Shown in pieces: positions 8,148-18,467 of a DNA stretch of 64,000 nt. The notes under the pieces are model-generated. The model saw only the letters and a list, made by a program, of their open reading frames with translations, had not been told where the DNA came from and made no database searches. The position numbers and the translations under genes are program-made. Each line of letters begins with the position of its first letter. Position 1 is the first letter of the stretch. Source of the DNA: Thermosphaera sp. (GTDB lineage: Archaea; Thermoproteota; Thermoprotei_A; Sulfolobales; Desulfurococcaceae). Location: positions 310,290-374,289 of the forward strand of contig JAWBNK010000001.1 of the NCBI GenBank assembly GCA_038827615.1, read 5' to 3'.

Positions 8148-9394
8148 TAAAACCCCTCCAGGAATTCCTCGGCGAAGTCTTCCCTGAGTCTAATGCTCGA
8201 AACCCTTATCTCGCTTATCTTATCATCGAATCTAGTCTTTAAAATAATTTTCATGTCTTTGAAGTCTATTTTGTCGATAATTGCAGGGTAGTCGGCATCC
8301 CCGTTTGAAACTGATGAGTAAATGTTTCTCTCGCTACCGGGTTCAAAGACTTCGACCTTGTTGACCCCTAGCTCCTGCTGTAGAACCTCATGGTTGATCT
8401 TACGGATGAACCCTGCAACATACAGTTTATCCGATAATATGGAAGCGTAAAGTATTTTTCCTTCAAAATACTCCTCGATTTTATCTACGGCAACCGGTAC
8501 TCCCTCGAGGAGCGGGAGCCCAATCACGACTAGATCTTCAAGGCTGAGCTTTACGATCGGTGCGTTATAAAGGTACTCTCTATAACTCATACTTCTAAGC
8601 ATTCTCCTCTCATCCCGGCTTCTCACTCTTCTTGTAGGGGAGACCTCGAATTCGAAGATTGATATTCCCAGTTTTTCCAGCCTTCTGAAATAGGGGGCGA
8701 TGTCTCCGCCGAAAACAATTAGGATATCGGGTTTCAACGTTGATGCAAAAGCCAGTTTATATCTCAGACCTTTTTCATCCTTGACCCAGCCGTCTGTGTC
8801 GACGATTACAACTCTCCCGCCTCCGGGTTGATATCGATTAACAAGTTCTTTCGAACCATATATGATCTTCCAGGTATTAACGTGTGGCTTAACGTCTCCT
8901 ATGAACCTCATCGCCTCGGGTTTAACTTCCCCTATCCATAGAACTGGCTCTCTCACTTTTCCTATTGAAATAAACGCTGGAGGACCGATATTGGATTGAC
9001 CTACATCGGCGTCAAGGACCGCTGGTTCTTTGCCAGCTTTAATTAAGTGGTTGGAGAGTAGTGTTGCGAAAGATGATTTTCCGCTGTCTGTGCCCCCCAC
9101 TAACATGACCACACCACTCAGCTTGCCAGCTATCTCCTGACATAAGCGGTATTTTCTCAAGTAGGGGTCATTTTCATCTACGGGCAATACGGATGATTCA
9201 GGTGTAGTTGTCATGTCGAGTTCTGAATCTTCTATCGCGTGGATGATGAAGTTTTTCGTCTTGTGAACTATTATCCTACTGTTTTCTTCAAATATTTTCC
9301 CCAATACGTCGACAACGCCTTTTCTAACTGTAATGCTCATAGGTCCATAGACTTTAATACTTTCACCTTTTAATAGGGGGATTATAGAGGTCAT
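8144..9394 (-). CDS. Clp1/Grc3-type polynucleotide 5'-hydroxyl kinase
   Basis: A 416-residue Clp1/Grc3-type kinase that phosphorylates 5'-OH ends of RNA (and often DNA) in archaea. The P-loop is GGTDSGKSSFATLL (about 99-112), followed by the family motif DADVGQSNIGPPAFISIG and the lid-like PGGGRVVIVDTDGWV. The N-terminal beta domain (residues 1-80) and the C-terminal domain (about 300-416) are present. Such kinases act on ends made by tRNA splicing or rRNA processing. The tRNA splicing endonuclease is encoded at about 26 kb. Overlaps of 4 bases on both sides show tight operon packing. Confidence 0.9.
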   Translation of the reverse strand: MTSIIPLLKGESIKVYGPMSITVRKGVVDVLGKIFEENSRIIVHKTKNFIIHAIEDSELDMTTTPESSVLPVDENDPYLRKYRLCQEIAGKLSGVVMLVGGTDSGKSSFATLLSNHLIKAGKEPAVLDADVGQSNIGPPAFISIGKVREPVLWIGEVKPEAMRFIGDVKPHVNTWKIIYGSKELVNRYQPGGGRVVIVDTDGWVKDEKGLRYKLAFASTLKPDILIVFGGDIAPYFRRLEKLGISIFEFEVSPTRRVRSRDERRMLRSMSYREYLYNAPIVKLSLEDLVVIGLPLLEGVPVAVDKIEEYFEGKILYASILSDKLYVAGFIRKINHEVLQQELGVNKVEVFEPGSERNIYSSVSNGDADYPAIIDKIDFKDMKIILKTRFDDKISEIRVSSIRLREDFAEEFLEGFY

Positions 9395-10050
9395 ACGACC
9401 TCGACACCTTTCTTCATTGCGATACGATAGGCTGCGTATACGTCTTTAAATCTGAAGGGCCTTAAACCTCTCTTCATCTTCTCGGAAAGGTAGCGTATTT
9501 CATCTCTGCTTTCAAGAGAAGGCGTGGTTTTTTCCTCGGGAACCATCTCTAAGGGGATTGTAAGTTCTCTTTTTAAGATCTTGATCAACTCAAACCCCTT
9601 TGGGGAGCCCCCGATTTTAACACGAGCGTTGAGATAAGGTATGCATTCTAAAAAGTACTTGAGTTCTCTTGTAAACCCGAGAAGATCTGCTTTACCGTAA
9701 TCTATTAGCAAGCCGTCTCCTAGCGCGACGTAAGTCAGGTATTTCCCAGGGTCAACTCCTATGATCAGCTCCCTGTATTCTTCGATCAGATATGCTGCTA
9801 GGACTGCTCGCTCGATTTTTCGGCAATCGTGAGCGGGGTCGTAAATTATCTCTAAATCCTTTCGCTCGATCACGTCTTTCACGAGATCCCAGTAGTCGGT
9901 GTAAAACACTGCAAAGTATGGTATGTTTTCAGGTTCATAGTAGTGGCTGAATAATACTCCTCTCTTCTTCAGGAGTCTCTGCACGTTTAGAAACCAGTCT
10001 GGGTCATAGATTGCTATTACTAATGGCTTTTTCTGCAATCCTTTAACCAT
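9391..10050 (-). CDS. RNase H-fold (RuvC-like) conserved archaeal protein
   Basis: First gene of the minus-strand operon, 219 residues. The sequence IGVDPGKYLTYVALGDG (about 97-113) is the first strand of an RNase H-fold nuclease or a RuvC-like domain with its first catalytic Asp. A second acidic strand may be ARVKIGGSPKGFEL and later ESRDEIRY. The N-terminal 90 residues form an extra alpha/beta domain. The exact activity is unknown. It is divergent from a RecA-type ATPase across 35 bases, and both could share the promoter. A role in DNA or RNA end processing fits the neighbouring RNA kinase but is inference. Confidence 0.6.
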   Translation of the reverse strand: MVKGLQKKPLVIAIYDPDWFLNVQRLLKKRGVLFSHYYEPENIPYFAVFYTDYWDLVKDVIERKDLEIIYDPAHDCRKIERAVLAAYLIEEYRELIIGVDPGKYLTYVALGDGLLIDYGKADLLGFTRELKYFLECIPYLNARVKIGGSPKGFELIKILKRELTIPLEMVPEEKTTPSLESRDEIRYLSEKMKRGLRPFRFKDVYAAYRIAMKKGVEVV

Positions 10051-10085
10051 TATAATGGTTAATATTCTCTACCTTATAATAACTA

Positions 10086-10703
10086 ATGGGGGTCATCATA
10101 GGAAAGGAGCATTTAGAGTTGTTGAAGATTGTTGAGAAATCCGACATGAGCTTATTTTACGGTGTAGCTGGTGCTGGAAAGACAACGCTCCTTTTAACAA
10201 TGGCTAGGTATTTTTGTAAGCAGAAAGGACCTTGCCTTTATGTTTCAACCGAGGAGACTTTGCACTATGAGAAAGTTAGTAGATTCGCCGAGGAGTACCA
10301 GGAGACATTGTTCACCGAGATATACGATTTGGATAAACTCGTTGAACTCTCTTTTTTCCTCGGCTTATTGAACTTCAAGATTGTGTTTATAGATAGCATA
10401 AACTCTTTGTATAGAGTCGTCGCCTACCAGGAGGCAGCTCTTCCCAAGTTTTCTTTTCTAATGGGTTTAATGAAATACTTGGCACATAAAGGCGTGTTGA
10501 AAGTTCTTGCATCAGCCCAGGTGCGGGCAGGGGATGAGGATATTGAAGCATCCGGAATGTCTCTACTTGATTACTATTTTGATATCATATTTCAAGTCGG
10601 GCTAGAGGAGGGGAAGAGGTTTTTGAAACTCGTCAAGCCAATGCATAAAAAACCCGTTGTTGGATACTTTGAGATAAGCGATAAGGGGGTTGAGTGGGTT
10701 TAG
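10086..10703 (+). CDS. RecA/RadB-like single-domain ATPase
   Basis: A 205-residue P-loop ATPase of the RecA/KaiC superfamily. Walker A is YGVAGAGKTTLL (about 25-36) and Walker B is KIVFIDSINSLYR (about 97-109). The stretch ASAQVRAG fits the motif that follows the second half of the RecA core. The protein has no N-terminal HhH domain, so it is nearer to RadB or single-domain KaiC proteins than to RadA. The substrate is unknown. It is divergent from the RNase H-fold gene and overlaps carS by 14 bases. Confidence 0.75.
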   Translation: MGVIIGKEHLELLKIVEKSDMSLFYGVAGAGKTTLLLTMARYFCKQKGPCLYVSTEETLHYEKVSRFAEEYQETLFTEIYDLDKLVELSFFLGLLNFKIVFIDSINSLYRVVAYQEAALPKFSFLMGLMKYLAHKGVLKVLASAQVRAGDEDIEASGMSLLDYYFDIIFQVGLEEGKRFLKLVKPMHKKPVVGYFEISDKGVEWV

Positions 10704-11214
10704 CGTGTTCGAGGAATTCGCCTTTTGGATTGTAAAATACTATGTCCCAGTCATGGTTGCTAATGGAGTCCCGGTGCTTGTAAAGGGTTCTCATAGAGTG
10801 GATTTCGGTAAGGAGTTCTTTGACGGTAAACCCGTATTCGGGTCTAATAAGACGTGGGAAGGGTTGCTTGTTGGAGTATGTTACGCGTTTGTCGCCGGCT
10901 CACTGATATCTATTGCTACTGGCGAGGAAGTGATCGCGTTGCTTGGAGGGTTTGCGGGTTTATTCGCTTTGCTGGGTGACTTGGCAGGAGCATTCGTCAA
11001 GAGGAGATTGAATATTAAACCGGGCGATCCCCTGCCTATTATTGATCAATTGGACTTTGTGTTTTCTTCGACATTATTATATCTTGCATTACGCGTGGAG
11101 GAAGTCGTTTCGAAGCCTTACTACGTGCTTATCACATTTTCCATAATACTGGCTCTTCACGTGGTAGCGAATAACATTGCCTTCTATATGGGTTTAAAAG
11201 ATAAGAGATGGTAA
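10690..11214 (+). CDS. carS: CDP-archaeol synthase (CDP-2,3-bis-(O-geranylgeranyl)-sn-glycerol synthase)
   Basis: A 174-residue integral membrane protein of the CarS/DUF46 family, which activates unsaturated archaeol with CTP in archaeal phospholipid synthesis. The conserved opening VMVANGVPVLVKG and the catalytic block DFGKEFFDGKPVFGSNKTWEG are complete. A second motif, GDLAGAFVKRRLNIKPGDPLPIIDQLDF, holds the metal-binding Asp residues. It has about five transmembrane segments. A GTG at 10690 is the upstream start, and a GTG at 10705 (MFEEFAFW) is an alternative. It overlaps the RecA-like gene, so the two are probably co-transcribed. Confidence 0.93.
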   Translation: MSGFSVFEEFAFWIVKYYVPVMVANGVPVLVKGSHRVDFGKEFFDGKPVFGSNKTWEGLLVGVCYAFVAGSLISIATGEEVIALLGGFAGLFALLGDLAGAFVKRRLNIKPGDPLPIIDQLDFVFSSTLLYLALRVEEVVSKPYYVLITFSIILALHVVANNIAFYMGLKDKRW

Positions 11215-11271
11215 TATTTTTAACAGGATTATAACGTTAGAATGGTTAATTGATGGGAAAGGTGTTTACGG

Positions 11272-11559
11272 ATGAAGATACCTAAAGTGATAACGACGTA
11301 TTGTCCAAAGTGCAGGACGCACACGGATCACTCGGTAGCGATATACAAGCATGGTAAAAGAAGGAGTCTTGCAGAGGGAGAGAGAAGATATGCTAGGAAG
11401 AAGAAAGGATATGGTTCAAAGAGGAAACCAGAGCAGAAGAGATTTGCCAAGGTAACAAAGAAAACAGTGTTGAAGCTCAAGTGCACTAAGTGTGGCTACA
11501 CATTCCACACCGAAGGTATTAGGTTGAAGAAAGCAGAGCTCGTAGAGGTGGGTAAGTAG
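11272..11559 (+). CDS. rpl44e: Ribosomal protein eL44 (L44e)
   Basis: A 95-residue large-subunit protein with the zinc-ribbon pairs CPKC (residues 11-14) and CTKC (75-78). The family signature [19 protein letters not shown] is intact. The ATG at 11272 follows AAAGGTG. It is paired with eS27 across 2 bases, the standard archaeal order. In many archaea aIF2-alpha and Nop10 follow, but here a tRNA gene comes next. Confidence 0.97.
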   Translation: MKIPKVITTYCPKCRTHTDHSVAIYKHGKRRSLAEGERRYARKKKGYGSKRKPEQKRFAKVTKKTVLKLKCTKCGYTFHTEGIRLKKAELVEVGK

Positions 11560-11561
11560 TC

Positions 11562-11768
11562 ATGAGGAAGAGAAAGCTCCTTATCCCTCAGCCTAAGAGC
11601 AGGTTTTACAAGGTCATATGCAAAACATGCGGTGCTGAAAATGTGGTTTTCAGCCATGCATCCTTCCCCACTAGGTGCAAAGTTTGTGGAACTCAGCTAG
11701 TACAGCCGACAGGAGGACGAGCGCTCATATTAAAGGATAAATCAGAGATAATCGCCGAACTCGGCTAA
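11562..11768 (+). CDS. rps27e: Ribosomal protein eS27 (S27e)
   Basis: A 68-residue small-subunit protein. The zinc ribbon is [14 protein letters not shown] plus CKVCGTQL, and the C-terminal [13 protein letters not shown] matches the family. It is co-transcribed with rpl44e. The gene ends 59 bases before tRNA-Leu(CAG). Confidence 0.97.
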   Translation: MRKRKLLIPQPKSRFYKVICKTCGAENVVFSHASFPTRCKVCGTQLVQPTGGRALILKDKSEIIAELG

Positions 11769-11827
11769 CTTTTCTCTCGTCAACACGTAGCCACTATTAT
11801 CTTACATTATTACCATTGTAAAGTAAT

Positions 11828-11912
11828 GCGGGGGTGCCCGAGCTTGGTCAAAGGGGTCGGGCTCAGGACCCGATGGCGTAGGCCTGCGTGGGTTCAAATC
11901 CCACCCCCCGCA
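11828..11912 (+). tRNA. tRNA-Leu(CAG)
   Basis: An 85-nt class II tRNA with acceptor GCGGGGG/CCCCCGC, discriminator A and anticodon CAG at 11864-11866. There is no intron and no encoded CCA. Apart from C in place of T at the first anticodon base it is identical to the tRNA-Leu(UAG) at 189-273. Confidence 0.97.
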
Positions 11913-11995
11913 CTCACTACTCCCGGTTCGTAGGAATCCGTCTATAAAAGGCTTAGCAGTTATGTCGATTTCTGCTTCCGTCAAGTCGTAGAAGT

Positions 11996-12646
11996 TTAGG
12001 ATTGTTCTTCTGACGGGGACTCACGGTTAGTCGACCTAGTAGAACCTTCTTTTCTCGCTCTGTTTGCTTTCTGCTGCATGCTATGCTTCAATTCCTCTAA
12101 TTCACGTTCCAAATTGCTGAGCTTGTTTCTTAACCCCTCCAGCTCCCTCTCTTTTTCGTTCAATTTCTCAATAGGATCGAATATCACATGGTCTCCAACA
12201 CTACATCGTAGTCTTCCTTCTTCATCTATCCTGAAGGACTGCCATCCATGCTGGGGACACTTGATTTTTCCACTCTCTCTCGAGAATTCCAAACCAGACA
12301 TTCTCTCGTAGATTTTGTAAATAGTTTCGTCAGCCCTTTCACTCCCTGCATCAGCGGCTTTGTCCTGCCCATGCACTATCCATGGAGGAATTCCCAGGGT
12401 CTTAAGGAAATCCGGAAGCCGTTCGTAGGGTATTGATATCCTGCCGAGCAGACCCGGTAATTCGATATCAACTCTCCTTGCCCGATCGAGGTTTTCAATA
12501 ATCCTCAACCCTTTGAACTCTTCCACACTCTTGTGAACTTGTTTCAATACAATTATTAGGTAAATGAATAGCCCAAGGGCTATTGTAACTATAACTCCTG
12601 CTGCTATTATGATTGTAGGAAGGAGTTCTCCGATCGCCCCATCCAT
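11996..12646 (-). CDS. Membrane-anchored coiled-coil protein, unknown function
   Basis: A 216-residue protein with one N-terminal transmembrane helix (about 11-33, IIIAAGVIVTIALGLFIYLI). A central segment could bind a metal (KIKCPQHGW ... RLRCSVGDH). A long charged coiled coil follows (about 160-200, EKLNEKERELEGLRNKLSN), and the tail is Ser/Arg-rich. The large part faces the cytoplasm or the outside depending on the orientation of the helix, which cannot be settled. No family was recognised. It stands alone between tRNA genes. Confidence 0.7.
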   Translation of the reverse strand: MDGAIGELLPTIIIAAGVIVTIALGLFIYLIIVLKQVHKSVEEFKGLRIIENLDRARRVDIELPGLLGRISIPYERLPDFLKTLGIPPWIVHGQDKAADAGSERADETIYKIYERMSGLEFSRESGKIKCPQHGWQSFRIDEEGRLRCSVGDHVIFDPIEKLNEKERELEGLRNKLSNLERELEELKHSMQQKANRARKEGSTRSTNRESPSEEQS

Positions 12647-12838
12647 TAGCTCTCACCCCATCCATAACCTAGCTTGAAGATAAAGCATGAGAGATACGGC
12701 ATGATGTCTTGAGACTAAATAGATATGGTGAATCCATATTCATATAAAAAGTATACATTAGAGACCCACCGTTATTATTTTAATATTTCATGGAACGAGT
12801 ATATAAGTATTCATGTAAAAGTATTTTCGAGAAATTAG

Positions 12839-12945
12839 CGCCGGGGGCGGGATTCGAACCCGCGTGCCCCGCAGGGGGCAGTGGGTCTCCCGGGAGAGCC
12901 GGAAAGTCTCGAGCCCACCCCCTTGGACCACTCGGGCACCCCGGC
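12839..12945 (-). tRNA. tRNA-Ser(CGA) with a 21-nt intron at position 37/38
   Basis: On the minus strand the acceptor is GCCGGGG/CCCCGGC with discriminator G, which is typical of archaeal tRNA-Ser. The T-arm is GCGGGTTCGAATCCCGC and the long variable arm is TGCCCC/GGGGCA. The anticodon stem GTGGG/CCCAC encloses 28 bases, 21 more than a 7-base loop. Placing the intron at the canonical 37/38 site (12887-12907) leaves loop CTCGAGA with anticodon CGA (12909-12911). The exact bulge-helix-bulge geometry was not verified. Confidence 0.93.
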
Positions 12946-13059
12946 TTCACGAATTAATATGGTCATAGGCTTTATTAACATTAAAATCTTGGCGGAGTTA
13001 AAAACCGTCTAAGTGCTGGGCCTCTCTTAAAAATACCGCCTTTTTCCTCACTAAACAAT

Positions 13060-14709
<1,650 letters not shown>

Positions 14710-14731
14710 TTACCCTTTCATAGAAAAATCT

Positions 14732-15283
14732 ATGGCTGCTTCATTGAAATATAGATATATAGGTTGGCTTGAGATTCATAGAGCTCTATCAGTCTTAGCG
14801 GAACAGGTGCGCCGAAATTACCAACCAGACACTATAATAACAATAGTAAAGGGAGGATTAATTCCCGCTAGAATAATCGGCGATTTACTAGGAATTGATG
14901 AAATAGGCTACGTTGGAGTGAAATTCTATAAGGGAGTTGAAAAAAGGGGTGAAAAACCATTCGTAACCTTCACCGCCCTCCCGAGGCTTGACTACAAGAA
15001 AATTCTCATAGTGGACGATGTCATTGAATCTGGGAGGACAATCAACACAGTGGTTGACTTGGTTTCAAAGTATAACTACTCTGGGTTGAAAGCCCTTGCG
15101 CTGTTCGTAAAGCCATGGAGCCCGGTCAAACCCGACTATTATTACGAGGTCGTTGATAAATGGGTCGTGTTTCCCTGGGAGGTTTGCGAGACTCTCAGAG
15201 AGGGCTTGAACATATCCCAGGTTATGGAAGACCCTACAGTTCTTGATTACTGCACGGTCTCCGCGGGTGGAGGAGAGCAGTAA
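14732..15283 (+). CDS. Purine-type phosphoribosyltransferase
   Basis: A 183-residue type I phosphoribosyltransferase. The PRPP loop is KILIVDDVIESGRTI (about 89-103) and the pyrophosphate loop is VKGGLIPARIIGD (about 38-50). Similarity in length and the C-terminal VDKWVVFPWE are like archaeal hypoxanthine/guanine/xanthine salvage enzymes (Gpt/Hpt type), so purine-base salvage is the likely role, but the base specificity cannot be read. It converges on and overlaps the GT-C gene by 50 bases, which is unusually long for opposite-strand genes here. Confidence 0.85.
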   Translation: MAASLKYRYIGWLEIHRALSVLAEQVRRNYQPDTIITIVKGGLIPARIIGDLLGIDEIGYVGVKFYKGVEKRGEKPFVTFTALPRLDYKKILIVDDVIESGRTINTVVDLVSKYNYSGLKALALFVKPWSPVKPDYYYEVVDKWVVFPWEVCETLREGLNISQVMEDPTVLDYCTVSAGGGEQ

Positions 15284-16607
15284 TAGTAATGTATCCGAAG
15301 AAAGTTAGAATGATGCTGTACAAGAGATAGGCTTCGTCTGGAAACACCATCAACGATATTGAATCCAGGAATTTGATCAGCGAGTAATTGGGATGCTCTA
15401 TGTGTGCGTGAGCCCACCAGCTGATGGGAAACATGAAAAACCATACTATAGTGAGTAAGTGATGAGTTACAACTAAGGATTTCTCTTCCAGCCGATTCTC
15501 CATTGAAAATAGGTATATAAAAATGTAAGCCACCATTGGCGTGAAGTACTGATAGTTAACTCTCCAATAAGTCGTTAAGAATATCAAATAGGAGACGAGA
15601 ATATTTTCGAGCAAGAATTTATCGTTGATTTTTTCCACGGCGATCTTCTGTGCCAGGAATCCGTGGAGGATGAGTGCGGGAATCCACCAGTATTCAGTGA
15701 TCCATGCGAAGTCTCCGCCACTCGTTTTGTTTAAATAAGTTGCAATATTTGAGAATCCATTGAAACTATAGCAAAGGGGCAGAGTGTAGCCGGGGGAACT
15801 CGTGGAAAATAAAACTTCGAGATGGATGTACAAGCTCCCGGGGCAGAATAACTCAAATGGCAGGTAAGGTGTAAGCAAGCCGGTTAAGAAACCCAAAATT
15901 CCTGCGGCCAGGTTCCGATATGTCTTGATGAATGGTTTAGACGTGTAGATTAGGATGACAATGGCTGGGAATAAAACATTGGGCTTTATGGAGACTGAAA
16001 CTCCGGCCAACATTGCGGGAATGAACGCGTTAAACACCACTCTATTATCCTCTTTAAACCTCAGGTATGCTATTATTGATGTTAATTGAATTGAGAGAGC
16101 AACAGAGTCGAACATTCCATATATGGATGAGACGTAAATAGTAACAGGGTTTAAGAAGTATAGAAATGCGGCGATCAGAGCCTTTCTGATCGAATAATAC
16201 TTAACTATTGAGAATATCAACACCATCGACAGCGTGTCGAAAAATATGAAGACTGATTTCGACGCCACTATCCAGTCTATCGGAGCATAAACATAGTAGA
16301 CGCCACTTCTCCAGAACGTTACCACGGGGGAGGGAGCAAGCATTCTAGGGATTGAGAGGAGAACGACTAGAAAAGGCCCATAAGGATACGGCCACGGGTA
16401 AGGCCAATTCTCCGAGATTGCATTTTCGGATGTAGTGTGCTTGAAGAAGCAAAGGGTTTTTGATAGAAAAGTATCAGTGAAACCCGCAAACTGCGGTATA
16501 TCGCTACCTGTAGTGTATGGGGCTAGCGAGTATCTGACAACTAATCCAAGAATAATAATAACTATTAGGCAAACAACAGGGGATTCTCTGAGATTTTTCA
16601 AAATCAA
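15234..16607 (-). CDS. GT-C fold polytopic glycosyltransferase (mannosyltransferase-like)
   Basis: A 457-residue membrane protein with about 10-12 helices. The first extracytoplasmic loop holds acidic/aromatic motifs (TGSDIPQF, ENWPYPWPYPYGP), as in polyprenyl-phosphate-sugar-dependent GT-C transferases. LFFDTLSMV-like and YFLNPVTIYVSSIYGMFDS (about 152-170) match the conserved region of PIG-M/ALG-type mannosyltransferases. The probable role is glycosylation of lipids or surface proteins from the outer membrane face. It overlaps the upstream aldo/keto reductase by 4 bases. Confidence 0.7.
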   Translation of the reverse strand: MILKNLRESPVVCLIVIIILGLVVRYSLAPYTTGSDIPQFAGFTDTFLSKTLCFFKHTTSENAISENWPYPWPYPYGPFLVVLLSIPRMLAPSPVVTFWRSGVYYVYAPIDWIVASKSVFIFFDTLSMVLIFSIVKYYSIRKALIAAFLYFLNPVTIYVSSIYGMFDSVALSIQLTSIIAYLRFKEDNRVVFNAFIPAMLAGVSVSIKPNVLFPAIVILIYTSKPFIKTYRNLAAGILGFLTGLLTPYLPFELFCPGSLYIHLEVLFSTSSPGYTLPLCYSFNGFSNIATYLNKTSGGDFAWITEYWWIPALILHGFLAQKIAVEKINDKFLLENILVSYLIFLTTYWRVNYQYFTPMVAYIFIYLFSMENRLEEKSLVVTHHLLTIVWFFMFPISWWAHAHIEHPNYSLIKFLDSISLMVFPDEAYLLYSIILTFFGYITITALLHPRRPCSNQEL

Positions 16608-17602
16608 ATACCCCGCATCACGGAGACGAGTATCTTCTGGAAGAGCCGAGGAATAGAGACTAGGGGAGTGGGCTGGCGGTATTCTAAACCCCAGTAGCCG
16701 ATATATTTCTGGGATACGTTATTTAGAGGGATTAAGTCTTCTTCACTGAGGCTAAGAGATAATGCCTTAGAGTACTCGATCACTCTAGAGGGATTCGAAG
16801 TGCCTACCACAGGAACAGCGCCTTGATGAATAAGCCATGATAAGGCCATTGTAGCCTTCGTAACACCGTACTTAAGGGCTAATCCCTCCAAGGCGTTCTG
16901 GAGATCCACGTCCGTCGATGCAGCCTTGAATACTTTATCGGTTTTCTGTGCAAGAGTCTTAGCTCGAGCAACTCCGGCCAAGGCCCCCTTGGCTAATGGA
17001 CTCCACGCCATCAGTGTCATATTATGCTTTAGTAAAAAGTCCTTCAGCCCGTTTTCAACTACTCTGTATGCAAGACTATATTGGACTTGATCCGCTATGG
17101 GATCTGTCTTCTTAACGCATTCCAACGCCTTATCTAGTTCCTTTAGACCGTAGTTGGAGAAACCATATGCATAAACATACCCCTGGTTAACCAGGCCTTC
17201 TAAGGCTTGAGTAGCCCTGCAGACTTGCTCTCTATCCCTTGGGGGCCAGTGGTGAAGTATAATATCCGGGCGAAACCCCAGTCTTTTATGGCTATTTCTA
17301 AAGGCCTTAAGGAACTCCTCGAAACAGGGCTTTCTGAACCCGGCGATCTTAGTTATAACTACGAATTCTTCTCGCGCTTCCAACTTGTGAATAGCTTCCC
17401 CGACAAGCCTCTCTGAGCTGCCGTTTCCATAGATTTCCGCAGTATCGATAAGATTTATACCGTTACTTCTTGCAGCCTCTAAAATCCTTGCAGCCTGTGC
17501 AACGCTGAGGGACTGCCCCCATAATCTCGATGAAAACTGCCAGGTGCCAAGTCCTAGACGACTCGCTTTAACTCCGTGTAAGTCGAGCACTGTTATGCCC
17601 AA
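16604..17602 (-). CDS. Aldo/keto reductase
   Basis: A 332-residue NAD(P)H-dependent oxidoreductase with a TIM barrel. Catalytic Asp and Tyr are in NLIDTAEIYGNGSSE (about 50-64), Lys is in FVVITKIAGF, and His is in DIILHHWPP. The phosphate-binding tail is VPVVGTSNPSRVIE. The substrate is unknown. It starts an operon with the GT-C gene, so sugar or lipid-intermediate chemistry is possible but not shown. Confidence 0.9.
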   Translation of the reverse strand: MGITVLDLHGVKASRLGLGTWQFSSRLWGQSLSVAQAARILEAARSNGINLIDTAEIYGNGSSERLVGEAIHKLEAREEFVVITKIAGFRKPCFEEFLKAFRNSHKRLGFRPDIILHHWPPRDREQVCRATQALEGLVNQGYVYAYGFSNYGLKELDKALECVKKTDPIADQVQYSLAYRVVENGLKDFLLKHNMTLMAWSPLAKGALAGVARAKTLAQKTDKVFKAASTDVDLQNALEGLALKYGVTKATMALSWLIHQGAVPVVGTSNPSRVIEYSKALSLSLSEEDLIPLNNVSQKYIGYWGLEYRQPTPLVSIPRLFQKILVSVMRGI

Positions 17603-17611
17603 GACACCACC

Positions 17612-18328
17612 CTATGGTTTTACTGTGAAATACAGCCTCTTCTTGTTTTTCCCCTTGTTTTCGAACTTGAGTATTACTATCTCTCCTATCTCCAACGTGT
17701 TCTTAACATGTGGCCCCCCATCGGCTTGAATATCTACGCCCGGTATTTCCACTATTCGTAGCTTTTCAATACTAGGCGGCATTTTTGACGCTAGCTTTAC
17801 TATGCCAGGTATCTTTAAGGCTTCATCCCTGGGCAACCAATAAATCTTGACTTCAAACCCTCGCGAAGCAATTTCATTGGCTTTTTTCACAGCTTGTTCG
17901 AAAAGCTCCTTTTCAAAAGACTCTAGACTATAATCGTCATAGCCGTATTCTTCCGTTATATTGCCTCCCGTGATTAAGGCTTTATAATCATTGTACATGA
18001 TGGCGGAGAGAATATGGGCGGCAGTGTGAAGTCTCATGAGCTTATATCTTCTGTTCCAATTCAGTCTCAGATGAACTTTGCATCCCACCGGTATATCTAC
18101 TTCCTTTTCAAGCTCGTGAATAACTTCACCTGTCTCCTTGTCGATAAACACGTTAGTGACGAGTTTTTCAACGTCATCGTATATAATCCACCCGGTGTCA
18201 TTGTCTACACCACCGCTTCTTGGATGAAAAATAGTTTGGTTCAGGATGATCTTATTTCCCTGAACCCTTATTACGTCGGCTTCTATTTCTTTAAGGTATG
18301 AATCATACTGGTACAGCAACTCGGTCAA
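17612..18328 (-). CDS. alaX: Alanyl-tRNA editing protein AlaX
   Basis: A 238-residue free-standing editing domain that hydrolyses mischarged Ser-tRNA-Ala or Gly-tRNA-Ala. The metal-binding HTAAH is at residues 101-105 and the second motif is QADGGPHVKN at 201-210. In the usual form of this motif a Cys precedes GG; here Asp203 takes its place, while His207 remains. The N-terminal beta domain (FHPRSGGVDNDTG) makes it the longer AlaX-M type. It is next to the tRNA-Gln gene and upstream of the aldo/keto reductase (9-base gap), so it is probably the first gene of that transcription unit. Confidence 0.9.
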   Translation of the reverse strand: MTELLYQYDSYLKEIEADVIRVQGNKIILNQTIFHPRSGGVDNDTGWIIYDDVEKLVTNVFIDKETGEVIHELEKEVDIPVGCKVHLRLNWNRRYKLMRLHTAAHILSAIMYNDYKALITGGNITEEYGYDDYSLESFEKELFEQAVKKANEIASRGFEVKIYWLPRDEALKIPGIVKLASKMPPSIEKLRIVEIPGVDIQADGGPHVKNTLEIGEIVILKFENKGKNKKRLYFTVKP

Positions 18329-18379
18329 AACGATACCCCATTCATTATAATATGTGGTAAATATTATAATTTAAGAATA

Positions 18380-18467
18380 TAGCCGGGCGGGGATTCGAAC
18401 CCCGGTCGCGGGGTATCTCCCCTTCTGGACCAAAGCCCCGCATCCTTGGCCGCTAGACGACCCGGCT
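18380..18467 (-). tRNA. tRNA-Gln(UUG) with a 15-nt intron at position 37/38
   Basis: On the minus strand the acceptor is AGCCGGG/CCCGGCT with discriminator A, the D-arm is GTCTAGCGGCCAAGGAT and the T-arm is CGGGGTTCGAATCCCCG. The anticodon stem CGGGG/CCCCG encloses 22 bases. Removing 15 (18415-18429) at 37/38 gives loop CTTTGGA with anticodon TTG (18431-18433). The cloverleaf is otherwise perfect. An upstream TTATAAACC on the minus strand (around 18500) is a plausible TATA box. Confidence 0.92.

Noticed and set aside
11802-11984. Minus-strand ORF of 60 codons containing GWDLNPRRPTPSGPEPD
   Set aside because: It is the antisense translation of the tRNA-Leu gene, a well-known spurious product of tRNA loci.
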